Positions 20,256 to 31,159 of a DNA stretch of 64,000 bases are shown here, piece after piece. The stretch is from Eukaryota sp. TZLM1-RC (lineage: Eukaryota > Metamonada: BaSk clade): NCBI GenBank assembly GCA_040285825.1, contig JAUPSS010000001.1, positions 186,001-250,000 of the forward strand, written 5' to 3'. Position 1 is the first letter of the stretch. Each line of letters starts with the position of its first letter. Under the pieces are notes generated by a model. It saw nothing but the letters and a program-made list of their open reading frames with translations. It did not search any database and was not told the origin of the DNA. The translations under genes and the position numbers were made by a program.

Positions 20256-22140
20256 TTTTTTGAATTTGCACACTTAATTAAATTAACTCATAACTAATGG
20301 GACGACTATCATTGAACCAAGATTTCCTCTACAAAATCTTGATCTGCTTGCTGTCTAGCTAAAGCTTCTTTTATTCGATTGAAAAACCGAGGTAATCTAT
20401 TAATAATGGCAAATTGAATCCGTGAACGCAATAAAAAAATATCAAATCTTTTCATTGTTTTTTCTTGCACCATTTTTTGGAAGTCATTCAAAAAAGTTTC
20501 TGCTTCATCTGATAATCTTTCATTTATCGAAAATGGGAAAGCAATACAAACCAGCTGTGTATTCCTATCGGCATTAGCCTCTTCAATAACTTTATCATAT
20601 TTTCTATGTTTCTTTTTTGCTTTAAAATCAAGAGCAGCAACAAGATTAAGTTTTCTTCTGTGAACCAAAGTATCATTTGCAACATTACATGAGACAAAGT
20701 CAACAGTAGCTTCAGAATTATCAATCCAATCGCAGTATATATCACCTCTATCATCAGAACTAAAATAATTCAGAGAAAGTCTTTCCTTCAGCAGGGGCTC
20801 TTTGATACACGATATCCTTGCAGTTTGTGCCATATTGAAAACAGTGTCTCTAACAGCATCATGTAATGAAGAACGATAAGTTATCAATTTAGAGCAATTC
20901 AGAGCATGGCGCAAAGTGAGTTGAGGTGAATTCGAACAAATACATTTTTCTGTTGATGATAATTGATTAATGGGGATGTTCAAATATAATCTCATTTTTG
21001 TTACAAATGCTTCATTAGTGGCACACAATCCAAATCTCCGTGGTACAATGGTTACAAAAAGTGAAGAATCTGACGACTTGTTTTCACAAACACCCTTTTC
21101 CAATAACAATGAGTGAAGATCTTGATTTAAAACAGCCGAGCTGCAAATATTATTATAAAGATCTTTTTCATACATTCCAGTCAATCGTTTCTTTAATGTT
21201 CGAACAGTGTACTTCAAATTTAAAACATTTTTTCCTGGAATATTGCCATTGAATGATTTTGGAAAACAACGACCCCATTTTTCTACATCAATTTTTGAAA
21301 TTTCTTCATTTAATGCAAAAACAGTGGAACTTTGCGTTGTCGTCAATAAATCTTCCCAATCTGTAAATCTTTCGGAAAACTCAAAGATTGCATTTCTGCA
21401 TCCACCAACAAAAGCACACGAGGTAAGAATAGAAGCCTTCGTCCACCCTAAACCACCATAATGTGGACTAAGGTAAGCATGATCTGGAATTTGAAACAAT
21501 TTACATCCCAGTAATTGAGACAGAACTTTTGCACTTAACTCATTAAACTTTTGAGCCAAAGGTCTAGTGACGAGAGGATTTGTAGATCGAAATATATGAT
21601 TGAAGTTGGAACTAAAACACAGTCTTATAATGGTAAATTTGATGTGTTTTTGTATATCTAAATTCATCATTTGGTCAATTTTGTCGGAAATTGAGTTCAA
21701 CTTTTTAAACAATTTGTTGGTAATTTCATCATTATTTCCTAAAAACGAACCCAAATGACGAATATCATCAATTGAATATAATTTGGCTTGAATTTCAATA
21801 CCATCAACTATTGTGGAAACTGGAGAATTCGATAACAAAACACATTTAAGTAAATTAAGTCGGAGACCAATTTTGGTAAATAATTCTTGAAAGGATACAG
21901 TTGCTTGTTTTACAATATTTAAATCACCAATAAGAACAACATTATCCATATATGCAATCATTTTAGCGAAGGAAACATCTCTTGAATTTGCAATAAAATA
22001 GGATGAATGGCCAAACAAAACAAAAGAGGTCCTAACGGATCTCCTTGTTTTACACCACTTGATGAACTCAAGATGGAATTACCAAAATGTAGATTAGAAT
22101 TTGTGCTATATGTTGATTGGAAATACAGCATTAATTCCGT
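20256..22140 (-). mobile_element. family A retrotransposon copy 1 (RT palm to 3' end)
   Basis: This is the longest family A copy. Minus-strand frames cover RT motif B (SSGVKQGDPLGPLLF), then, after a one-base deletion in a T run at about 21962, motif C and the rest of the protein to the stop at 20309 (569 open residues). Domains in order are the palm end, the thumb (LGCKLFQIPDHAYLSPHYGG), the knuckle CICSNSPQLTLRHALNC, and a putative restriction-like endonuclease with DWIDNSEATVDFVSCNV and ALDFKAKKKHRKYDK. Motif C reads YMDN instead of YMDD, losing a catalytic aspartate. It is 5'-truncated at about 22140 against family B sequence. The 3' end has the conserved tail. Confidence 0.85.
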
Positions 22141-22742
22141 AACATCAAAATTTAAGCTTTCAAAAATCTTTGACAATTTTCGTTGAAGCGTTTTGCAGCA
22201 AAACTGTAAATTTAAAAGAGATCGGTTTGGAATTTCCTGAATTCATTGAGGAAAACATTTGGTTCACATTTGTGGAGGCAATCTGTCATGTTCACAAGAT
22301 AACTCATTCAAATATGGACTGCAACTAAGAACTAACAAATGAGAATCTTCAGGAAATCTACGAGAAAATTCATAAATAAAAATTCTTGCATCCATCCAAA
22401 AATGCTGATTGACACAAAATAGAAAATTTTGTAAATCCAATACCACCCAAATTTGTTGAAGAAAATAAGTGATTTTTCAACATTCGTGGTTCTACATCCA
22501 ATAAAGTGTCAAAAAAAAGAATTCTGTTCTCAATGAATGAAAGGAACCACAAAAATCTAATGCAATAAAAGAAGCCCAAGATCTGAAAATGTGGGTTATT
22601 CTCCTAGTACAGCAAATTTTAAGCATAAAAACTTAATATGTTTTTGTAAATCTAAGGAAGAAATTGAATCAAGTTCAAATTTCATGTTTTCCAAAATACT
22701 TTGTAATTCATTTTGAATTTAAAATCTTGAAAACAAAAAAAT
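22141..22742 (-). mobile_element. family B retrotransposon, thumb-region fragment
   Basis: Broken minus-strand frames read DLQKHIKF, FIYEFSRRFPEDSHLL and SKIFESLNFDV. They align with family B/E copies at 25.1-25.4, 32.8-33.0 and 55.7 kb. It is interrupted by family A copy 1 at its 3' side and abuts family A copy 2 at its 5' side. Many stops are present. Confidence 0.65.
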
Positions 22743-22744
22743 AT

Positions 22745-24345
22745 TTATTGAATTTGCACACTTAAATAAATTAACTCATAACAAATGGGACGACTATCAT
22801 TGAACCAAGATTTCATCTACAAAATCTTGATCTGCTTGCTGTCTAGTTAAAGCTTCTCCAATTCGATTGAAAAACCGAGGTAATCTATTAATAATGGCAA
22901 ATTGAATCCGAGAGCGCCAAAAAATATCAAATCTTTTCATTGTTTTTTCTTGAACCATTTTTTGGAAGTCATTCAAAAAGTTTCTGCTTCATCTGATAAT
23001 CTTCCATGCATCGAAAATGGGAAAGCAATAAAAACCAGCTGTGTATTTCTATCAGCATTAGCCTCTTCAATGTCTTTATCATATTTTTTATGTTTTTCTT
23101 TTGCTTTGAAATCCAGAGCAGCCACAGGATTAAGTTTTCTTCTGTGAACCAAAGTATCATTTGCAACATTACATGAGACAAAGTCAACAATAGCTTCAGA
23201 ATTATCAATCCATTCACAGTATACATCACCTCTATCATCAGAACCAAAATTATTCAGAGAAAGTGTTTCCTTCAGCAGGGGCTCTTTGATACACGATATC
23301 CTTGCAGTTTGTGCCATATTGAAAACAGTGTCTCTAACAGCATCATGTAATGAAGAACGATAAGTTATCAATTTAGAGCAATTTAGAGCATGGCGCAAAG
23401 TGAGTTGAGGTGAATTCAAACAAATACATTTTTCTTTTGATAATAATTGGTTAATGGGGATGTTCAAATATAATCTCATTTTTGTTACAAATGCTTCATT
23501 AGTGGCACACAAACCAAATCTTTGTGGTACAATGGTTACAAAAAGTGAAGAATCTGACGCCTTGTTTTCACAAACACCCTTTTCCAATAACAATGAGTGA
23601 AGATCTTGATTTAAAACAGCCAAGCTGCAAATATTATTATAAAGATCTTTTTCATACATTCCAGTCAATCTTTTCTGTAATGTTCGAAGAGTGTACTTCA
23701 AATTTAAAACATTTTTTCCTGGAATATTGCCATTGAATGCTTGGGGAAAACATTGACCCCATTTTTCTACATCAATTCTTGAAATTTCTTCATTTAATGC
23801 AAAAACAGTGGAACTTTGCGTTGTCATCAATAAATCTTCCCAATCTGCAAATCTTTCGGAAAACTCAAAGATTGCATTTCTGCATCCACCAACAAAAGCA
23901 CACGATGTAAGAATAGAAGCCTTCGTCCACCCTAAACCGCCATAATGTGGACTAAGGTAAGCATGATCTGGAATTTGAAACATTTTACATCCCAGTAATT
24001 GAGACAGAACTTTTGCACGTAACTCATTAAACTTCTGAGCCAAAGGTCTAGTGACGAGAGGATTTGTAGATCGAAATATATGATTAAAATTGGAACTAAA
24101 ACACAGTCTTATAATGGTAAATTTGATGTGTTTTTTTATATCTAAATTCATCATTTGGTCAATTTTGTCAGAAATTGAGTTCAACTTTTCAAACAATTAT
24201 TTCTTAATTTCATCATTATTTCTTAAAAACGAACCAAAATGACGAATAGCATCAATTGAATATAATTTGACTTGAATTTCAATACCATCAACTATTGTGG
24301 AAACTGGAGAATTCGATAACAAAACACATTTAAGTAATTTAACTA
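22745..24345 (-). mobile_element. family A retrotransposon copy 2
   Basis: The minus strand is open for 407 residues (24196 to 22973), from KLNSISDKIDQMMNLDIKKH to DEAETF. A one-base loss in an A run then shifts the frame before the final FVDEILVQ-like end. At the 5' side, a stop at about 24197 separates it from the preceding HFGSFLRNNDEI segment, and the copy is truncated near 24345. It encodes the knuckle CICLNSPQLTLRHALNC and the endonuclease-like core. DNA identity with copies 1, 3 and 4 is high by eye. No clear target duplication was found for this copy. Confidence 0.85.
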
Positions 24346-24354
24346 CAAACGACG

Positions 24355-27300
24355 ATCAGATCATTTATTCATTTTTCTTGTTACAAGACTTTCAACATCA
24401 TCAATAAAATTCATGACAGTATTTCCAACACGTCCACACAAAGATATAGCAAATGGGCAAATTTGGTAATCCACATGGTGAACATGACCATTCAATTCTT
24501 TCAAAGGATTTGCATAGTGCTTCCCTTTTTTTAGTTCTGAATCATCAAGGAAGGATACCCCGGATTGTGTTTTTTTGCAAGGCATTTTTCTTACAAACAT
24601 CCACTTTCACCACATCAACAACAATTCCAGACATATTTCAATGAGGGCACAACAACCTCAGCACGTCGTCTTCCATATTTTGCATCACTCAAATTTTCAG
24701 TTATATCAAGAGACCTCAACAAGGGTTCTACAAATGATTCAATATGATAGGAATTACACTTAGCATCGATTTAATCTCTAACTGCATCATGCAAAGTAGA
24801 ACGATAAGAAATAAATCTGATGTAATTAAATAAATGTGATAATGTCAAACCAGCTCCACATTTGCAAAACTGATCATTGGGCAAATCACCAGGCCACAGA
24901 TAACAACACATTCTCATGGCATTAGTCCATTGGTCCTCATGTAAAAAATATCCCATACATTTGGGGAATTTGTTTCAACAAAACTGCAGATGAACTGTCC
25001 TTCATATTGTTCAAAAACTCTGCAGAAACAGAACTTTCTTACTTAGCTGTGTTAAGATTTCAAAAATTTTCAAATTATGTTTGTGCAGTGAATTCTACGC
25101 AAATTTCAATGAAATCAAACTTCTTTCTGGAATGTCTAGAATAGATATAGGGAAACATGTTTGCCAGAACTCAGGAGATAAACTTGATTCTTCTTCTCTG
25201 AAGTTATCCAGAAATAGACTATTTGTTGTTTCAAGAAGAGTTTCGGCAAAAGGACATTTTCTAGAAAACTCATATACAAAATACTCAATGATCACATATT
25301 TTGATGAATTGAAACCAACACCAAGTTGAACATAAGAAAAAGTATGATCTTTCAAAAATGTAGGATCAACTGACATTATACGTATTTATTGAATTTGCAC
25401 ACTGAATTAAATTAACTCATAACTAATGGGACGACTACCATTGAACCAAAATTTCCTCTACAAAATCTTGATCTGCTTGCTGTCTAGCTAAAGCTTCTCT
25501 AATTCGATTGAAAAACCGAGGTAATCTATTAATAATGGCAAATTGAATCCGTGATCGCCATAAACAAATATCAAATCTTTTCATTGTTTTTTCTTGCAGC
25601 CATTTTTTGGAAGTCATCCAAAAAAGTTTCTGCTTCAACTGATAATCTTCCATTTATCGAAAATGGGAAAGCAATAAAAACCAGCTGTGTATTTCTATCG
25701 ACGTTAGCCTCTTCAATAACTTTATCATATATTCAATGTTTCTTTTTTGCTTTAAAATCAAGGGCAGCAACAGGATTAAGTTTTCTTCTGTGAACCAAAG
25801 TATCATTTGCAACATTACATGAGACAAAGTCAACAATAGCTTCAGAATTATCAATCCAATCGCAGTATACATCACCTCTATCATCAGAACCAAAATAATT
25901 CAGAGAAAGTCTTTCCTTCAGCAGGGGCTCTTTGATACACGATATCCTTGCAGTTTGTGCCATATTGAAAACAGTGTCTCTAACAGCATCATGTAATGAA
26001 GAACGATAAGTTATTAATTTAGAGCAATTCAGAGCATGGCGCAAAGTGAGTTGAGGTGAATTCGAACAAATACATTTTTCTTTTGATAATAATTGATTAA
26101 TGGGGATGTTCAAATATAATCTCATTTTTGTTACAAATGCTTCATTAGTGGCACACAATCCAAATCTCCGTGGTACAATGGTTACAAAAAGTGAAGAATC
26201 TGACGACTTGTTTTCACAAACACCCTTTTCCAATAACAATGAGTGAAGATCTTGATTTAAAACAGCCGAGCTGCATATATTATATAAGCCTGACATTATA
26301 TAAGCCAAAAATCTGTACGTATTTTGTTAAATTGTCTACAGAAATTGTAAGTTACTGATGGAGGTAACGATCGAAGTAAATGGGTAATTTTTCCATACTA
26401 ACAAATTTTCAAAGGAAAAAACTTAAGATGCTTTTCCAATGCAAGGGTATTAATCACTTCAAACTTTTTTCTTAATTGAATGCAAATAGTTGTTAAGGCT
26501 ATCAAGTGTTTTTTCAGCAGAACCTTGGTAACAACCAAGAAAGCAGAAACTAGTTGAAGTATAATCAATTAATGATACTTCCAGTGAATTGATCATTAAT
26601 TTAAAATTATTTCTAAAAATATAGAAACATTTTTGAACATTCAAATCAAGACCTATGGATTGATATAATGTAGCAGCTTCACTAGCAACTCTTTGAATTT
26701 TACTTTCTGGATCAGATGACTTTTCCACTAGGTTGTTAAAGCAACTAAGCGGGATGCACTTAATTCTTTGGGTGGAACAATTTTCAACATCAAAACATCT
26801 GGAAAAATAGAACATAAATGCTTAATAATGAAAGAATGTTGACGGCACACGGATTTCAGCATATCGAAAGTGATTTCAGATGGGGTTGGAGGTTGTTCAG
26901 ATGGAAGACGAAGAATTCCAGCTTCAACTTATTTTTCAGAAAGTGGTTTTTGTTTCCAAAATTGTGAGACAGAAGGTTTCTCAAAATTGAAAACTTCAGC
27001 TAGTTGAAAAATTACCAATTGATTCACAGTTTCATCAGTAACAGGCGCAAATTAGGAAGAGAAACTATCATTTGTTCCAGAACCATATCTTCCACAATAA
27101 TTTAAAAACACAATAATTTCTACAATAATTTTTGCAGTCTTAATTTTTGGTTGTTTACATTCTAAGTGCAACAGAAAATGAAATAAATGCTTTTGGACTG
27201 GGAACATTCGGAATCTTACAGGGGGACGTAAAATATCAAGCGAAGCGCAAATAGGGTAAATAGATAAATTGTTTTTGAAAATATAATTTTCAGCTTATTC

Positions 27301-27533
27301 ATTACAAATTTTGCAGAATGATCTTTATGTGTTGATCCATTATGACAATCTAAAACTATTGCATTATTGTCTTCTGCAGTACACTCATCTTTTGGGGACA
27401 AATTTAATTTTAAATAATTTAATTCAGCAGCTGCGGCAGTCATAGAATTGGAAACAGTCTTATTGTAGTTTTCACATTTTTTGATCCCTTTTTTGACCGA
27501 GTTTATGACACGACGAACAACGAGGAGGAGCAT
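24355..27533 (-). mobile_element. family B retrotransposon, nearly complete, split by family A copy 3
   Basis: Two halves of one family B element flank the insertion at 25381-26289. The 5' half (27533 to 26301) begins at an ATG (MLLLVVRRVINS), has a small basic/AAAEL region, then CPVR-like and RT N-terminal segments (ITFDMLKSVCRQ, PPKELSASRLVAL), and YQSIGLDLNVQKC. The 3' half (25380 to about 24360) has KDHTFSYVQLGVGF, the knuckle CKCGAGLTLSHLFNY with HDAVRD, and the C-terminal CPFAISLCGRVGN segment. Stops and shifts occur throughout. The initial ATG is only 80 bp from the CEP76 start on the other strand, so the element abuts that promoter. Confidence 0.75.
25381..26289 (-). mobile_element. 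family A retrotransposon copy 3, nested in family B
   Basis: This 909-bp 5'-truncated copy carries the knuckle, the endonuclease-like domain and the conserved 3' end of family A. It is flanked by the 11-bp direct repeat CTGACATTATA (25370-25380 and 26290-26300), a target-site duplication inside the family B RT/thumb region. Minor frameshifts are present near 25605 and 25735. The nucleotides before the right duplication (ATATAAGCC) are repeated after it, which may reflect filler added at the 5' junction. Confidence 0.9.
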
Positions 27534-27613
27534 TTCTCGAGAGTTTACTCGTATAGATTTGATATTGAGAACATTTGATTGACCTTAACTTTTTTCAAGC
27601 AGTTCCCCCATCA

Positions 27614-29209
27614 ATGACCTCACTTCTTCTACATGACTTTCTTACACAAGCTCTCTCTGTCAAACTGGAAGATGCAGATATATCCTCCATCCACAAGACC
27701 TTTTCAGACCTCTCCAACACTCTCTCTGTCAACATTACTGGTCTAGATAACCCCAAGATCAATTTAGTTGTTATTTCTCAATCTCATTTTTACATTTCTC
27801 CTACTTCAGAACCAATCAATTCTCGCTTCTCTTTTAACTCAATTCCTCTTGAATTTTCCCTCGATGAACCCCTCATTCATATCCTTGTTTGTGAACCCAC
27901 GTCATTCTCAGTAATTTGTTCCTCTTTCATTGACACTGCCAAAGCTTTCAAGAGTGGATCTTTTTCACTGTCTGTCCCTTTGAATACCATTGGGGGTCAT
28001 CAGCAAGGCACAATAGGTCTAGCGGAAGTTGACCTCAAAGTGCCTCAAATTGATGAAGTTTTTGATTGTGAATTTGATTGGAATCAATTTAATAAGTCTG
28101 TACAGTTGTTCTTTTCTTCCTTTAGGGGCCTTTGTGATGTCAAATCAAGATGTCCACCTTTTTTTATCAAGAACCAAAGTGGACAAACTCTGCCCATGTT
28201 TGCTTACGTGTCATCTCGTGTCAATCTCGACTTTCAAAGACTTCCTACCCCTCAGCATTGTTCAAGATTTGTCTCTTTAATTCCAGTAAGGTCCATAACT
28301 GATGAAACTCTGGGAAAGTCAAGTGAAGAGGTCAGAATGTTACCAGCAGCCACGTCACTACTACGTTATGGTGACGTCATTGACCTTTGTAATTTACTCT
28401 GTTCAATGCTTTCTTGCTTTGGCTTAAGTAGTTTTGTTTGTATAGGGGATGATTCTAACCGCTCAAAATCAAGTTTTGTGATTACGCTTGACACATCATC
28501 GATGACGTCATCAAGTATTTTATTCTGGGATGCAGTTTCTGGCAGAAGGTATTCATTAGAAGCTTTTCAAAACCAAGCGTTTTTGTTGTCAATTGATTAT
28601 ATTTATAACAACTCAAATGTTTATTTGAATATTCAAGGAAATAATTCGTTAGGGTGCGTCAATTTTAACCTCGAAGACCCTCAACATTGGCTTTCGTTCA
28701 ATCAAAATTTGATTAGAAATTATAATAGAAATTACCCCCCATTCACAGTTAACTTAGGCAATTTCAACATTAACACAGAAGTAGTTAAATCAAAAGAAAT
28801 TGATATCACTTCCAGTATTTGTTCTGCATTGGAGGATTTTCGTAAAGTTGAAGGTAGGTTCACCAAGTTTTCTGATTCAACTCGTCCTATACTCAAGCAA
28901 GCAATGTACAGCTATGAAAACGAAAGGATTTTCGGAGTCTCTGTTTCATCTGATTTGTTTGCACAATCCATTAAGCAAGTCATCTCGCCTACACAAACAT
29001 TTAGAGCCGTTCCTATTCAAATAAAGAACTCCCAAATCAATGAATCTATTGGTTTTACTGTTCTTTCTACCCTAAATTCTCTTGTTGCAGGAAAGGAGCT
29101 TCTGAATTTAGACAGCACTGCTCTCTTTAACGTTCAAGTTTCTATATTTCCGTACACTGAGGAAGTGTTTGGTGTTTGGTGTGTTATTGCCGTGGTTTTT
29201 GAAGAGTGA
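27614..29209 (+). CDS. CEP76: CEP76-like centrosomal protein
   Basis: The 531-residue protein resembles CEP76, a centriolar protein that in animals restrains centriole reduplication. The order is an N-terminal helical region (LLLHDFLTQALSVKLEDADI), a C2-like beta region (GTIGLAEVDLKV near 140-150), then a transglutaminase/peptidase-like core with DVIDLCNLLCSMLSCFGLSSFVCIGDD and ILFWDAVSGRRYSLEAF, and the C-terminal module FRAVPIQI...VSIFPYTEEVFGVWCVI. All have counterparts in animal CEP76 in the same order. It is shorter than the human protein (659). I use the ATG at 27614; the frame is open 39 bp further, but only from a TTG. It implies that the organism has centrioles or basal bodies. Confidence 0.85.
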   Translation: MTSLLLHDFLTQALSVKLEDADISSIHKTFSDLSNTLSVNITGLDNPKINLVVISQSHFYISPTSEPINSRFSFNSIPLEFSLDEPLIHILVCEPTSFSVICSSFIDTAKAFKSGSFSLSVPLNTIGGHQQGTIGLAEVDLKVPQIDEVFDCEFDWNQFNKSVQLFFSSFRGLCDVKSRCPPFFIKNQSGQTLPMFAYVSSRVNLDFQRLPTPQHCSRFVSLIPVRSITDETLGKSSEEVRMLPAATSLLRYGDVIDLCNLLCSMLSCFGLSSFVCIGDDSNRSKSSFVITLDTSSMTSSSILFWDAVSGRRYSLEAFQNQAFLLSIDYIYNNSNVYLNIQGNNSLGCVNFNLEDPQHWLSFNQNLIRNYNRNYPPFTVNLGNFNINTEVVKSKEIDITSSICSALEDFRKVEGRFTKFSDSTRPILKQAMYSYENERIFGVSVSSDLFAQSIKQVISPTQTFRAVPIQIKNSQINESIGFTVLSTLNSLVAGKELLNLDSTALFNVQVSIFPYTEEVFGVWCVIAVVFEE

Positions 29210-29465
29210 AATATAATCTAATAGATGGGTTGAATTTTTTGTTGTCCATATCAACTGCCTGATCCAACATCCTTTCCACCAGATGCAGTTCTTGATCAAT
29301 CTTGGCTCAGTCTCTTTAATCCTTATTGATGGTATGAAACTAGTATTCATGATTTAGGAGGTTGTCCAGATGGATCAATCTGTAGCACAACACCAATTCC
29401 TTCTATCTGGGTTTCTTCCTTTTGTACATCTTCAAAACATTACCACAGAAAGCAATGCCAAAAAA

Positions 29466-29490
29466 ATTAATAAATTCTGCCCTATTTTGT
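29466..29490 (+). repeat. 25-bp exact repeat, copy 2
   Basis: Identical to 2964-2988. Here it lies 12 bp upstream of the start codon of the 122-residue membrane protein, on the same strand as that gene. Confidence 0.6.
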
Positions 29491-29502
29491 GCTATTTCAT
29501 AG

Positions 29503-29871
29503 ATGAATCCTATTAGACTCACAATTTATTGCCTGGTGATTCTTCTCAACATCACCACTGGCTTCTTCTCATACTCCTCAACACTGATCTCTGTCATTCT
29601 GGGACTAGTTGCTCTGTTTTTGCTCTGTACCATTGCCTTTTTATCATTTTCGCTTTCCTCTGGTTCTCTCTCCATTCGTTATGGTTATCTTTCTGTTCGT
29701 TCGGTTATCATCAATGCGGTAGGGTATGCTTTTCTGACTTTATTGTCTATGGTAATACGCTTTCTTGTTTCCTCTCCACATCCTTTACTCTTCTTTCTGT
29801 TAACATTCTCTCAACATCTCACCTCAGCAGTGTTTTCTGGTCTATTGCTTCATTGGATAAGTGACCAGTGA
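29503..29871 (+). CDS. small membrane protein, unknown
   Basis: The 122-residue protein consists almost wholly of four hydrophobic segments (about residues 5-22, 28-50, 64-87 and 92-115). There are no charged motifs or cysteine pairs and I do not recognise the family. Its end overlaps the end of the convergent inositol-pentakisphosphate kinase gene by 22 bp, unusual packing even for this compact region. Confidence 0.55.
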   Translation: MNPIRLTIYCLVILLNITTGFFSYSSTLISVILGLVALFLLCTIAFLSFSLSSGSLSIRYGYLSVRSVIINAVGYAFLTLLSMVIRFLVSSPHPLLFFLLTFSQHLTSAVFSGLLLHWISDQ

Positions 29872-30869
29872 CCTCTGCTTTTGAACTCTTTCACCCCCAA
29901 GCAATGGTCAATCATGGGTAATGTTGAGATTTGCTTGTATTGGTTGTACCATCTTGACTTTAGTCTGCAACTACATTTTGGATCCAAGTCACTTATCTTC
30001 ACTTTTATGGTTGTTTCTTTAATGTTTATTCTTGTATTTTTTTGTACTATAAAGTTGAAATAAATTGATAAATCCCTTAGAGTGTTTGCAAAACATAGTC
30101 CTTTAATGTTCATATCAACTGTGTTTGCATTGTCAAAGTTAGATAACCATGTTCCGTCACAATAGTTCTCAAACAAGGAATGCAAATGTTCCACTTCAAG
30201 TTTACCATTACCCAAACGAGATACACAACCAGAAGTTCCGATTCTGTCATATCTTGATTGAAGAAAGGACAATCTCCACAAGAGAGACTGGTGCTTTCGA
30301 AAGATATCAACAACAATGTCCAGGCAAGATTGGCCTGTAGTTTGTTCAAATTGGAGATCAGACACTCTTGCACCATTCTCCCAGAATGCAATGTTGTTTC
30401 GCTTGTTGGACAGTAGATCTGAGCATGTCTCTCTCAATGTATCCTCAAATAGCAACTTCAAAGGACAGAATCTTGTTTCCTGGTAATGTAAACAGCAGAA
30501 TCTGCAACTTTTGGTTTCATCAGGTGATGGTGACAACCATTTTGGTTTAAGTTCACAACACACAACGGTGAAAGTTTTGTTAGAAGATAAATTGTATTGA
30601 ATGGTAGCATTCTGTCCAATCCAAACCTCCACAAGACGATCAACATACTCGCTCATACCAATGGGTACACTTGATATATGAACTGGAGAATATAGTATAC
30701 ATGGTATGGATAAAACTGAGCAAATGTAGTGTTGGAAGCTATTCCGCTCACTAACTGAGAAGCAGTCTCTGGTTGTTCTAATTCGAAAGACCTTATACTC
30801 ATAACCTTGAAGATCTACTGATAAAACAGTGTTCGCCTTTCCTGAACCAAGTTTCCTGAAATGATACAT
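29850..30869 (-). CDS. IPPK: inositol-pentakisphosphate 2-kinase
   Basis: The enzyme phosphorylates the 2-position of inositol pentakisphosphate to make phytate (InsP6). The 339-residue protein shows the family order: an N-lobe start LGSGKANTVLSVDLQGYEYKVFRI, then VCCELKPKW at about 103-111 (the E-[IL]-KPK motif), a Cys-rich CRFCCLHY (about 121-128), CPLKLLFED, and the C-terminal DLDPK motif near 305. DLDPK provides acidic residues that bind metal in this family. The length is at the low end of the family (human 491). The start is the first ATG, and no intron is needed. Confidence 0.85.
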   Translation of the reverse strand: MYHFRKLGSGKANTVLSVDLQGYEYKVFRIRTTRDCFSVSERNSFQHYICSVLSIPCILYSPVHISSVPIGMSEYVDRLVEVWIGQNATIQYNLSSNKTFTVVCCELKPKWLSPSPDETKSCRFCCLHYQETRFCPLKLLFEDTLRETCSDLLSNKRNNIAFWENGARVSDLQFEQTTGQSCLDIVVDIFRKHQSLLWRLSFLQSRYDRIGTSGCVSRLGNGKLEVEHLHSLFENYCDGTWLSNFDNANTVDMNIKGLCFANTLRDLSIYFNFIVQKNTRINIKETTIKVKISDLDPKCSCRLKSRWYNQYKQISTLPMIDHCLGVKEFKSRGHWSLIQ

Positions 30870-31159
30870 CTTTTGTTGTGACTTCCCTTGGTAAAATGTT
30901 TGAACTGAGGTAAGAACTGAATAAAGAAATTAAATTGTCAAACTTTATGTGAACAACAAACACCCTAGATTAAACAAACAACTGCTGTGACTTGCCACGA
31001 CTTCATCAAATTTCCTACAGATTACTATTTTTAAGAAAAAAATCATGAAAGCAGGCCCAATATCCATTATAAATGTTTTATCAGTTTGTTTGTGGATGTA
31101 TGAAGTTGAAAATAGACCAAAATTTATAACTATCTGAAACTAAAAAATCAAACATTGCT

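Noticed and set aside
24361-24600. A 79-residue minus-strand frame as an independent small gene
   Set aside because: Its sequence (CPFAISLCGRVGN) aligns with the C-terminal segment of family B elements at 32.1 and 51.0 kb.
27216-27533. A 105-residue ATG-started frame that looks like a host gene divergent from CEP76
   Set aside because: Its small basic and AAAEL region aligns with the 5' part of the other family B element (KVKLNAHAAPADLNF at about 36.4 kb) and it leads straight into family B RT pieces, so I treat it as the start of that retrotransposon.
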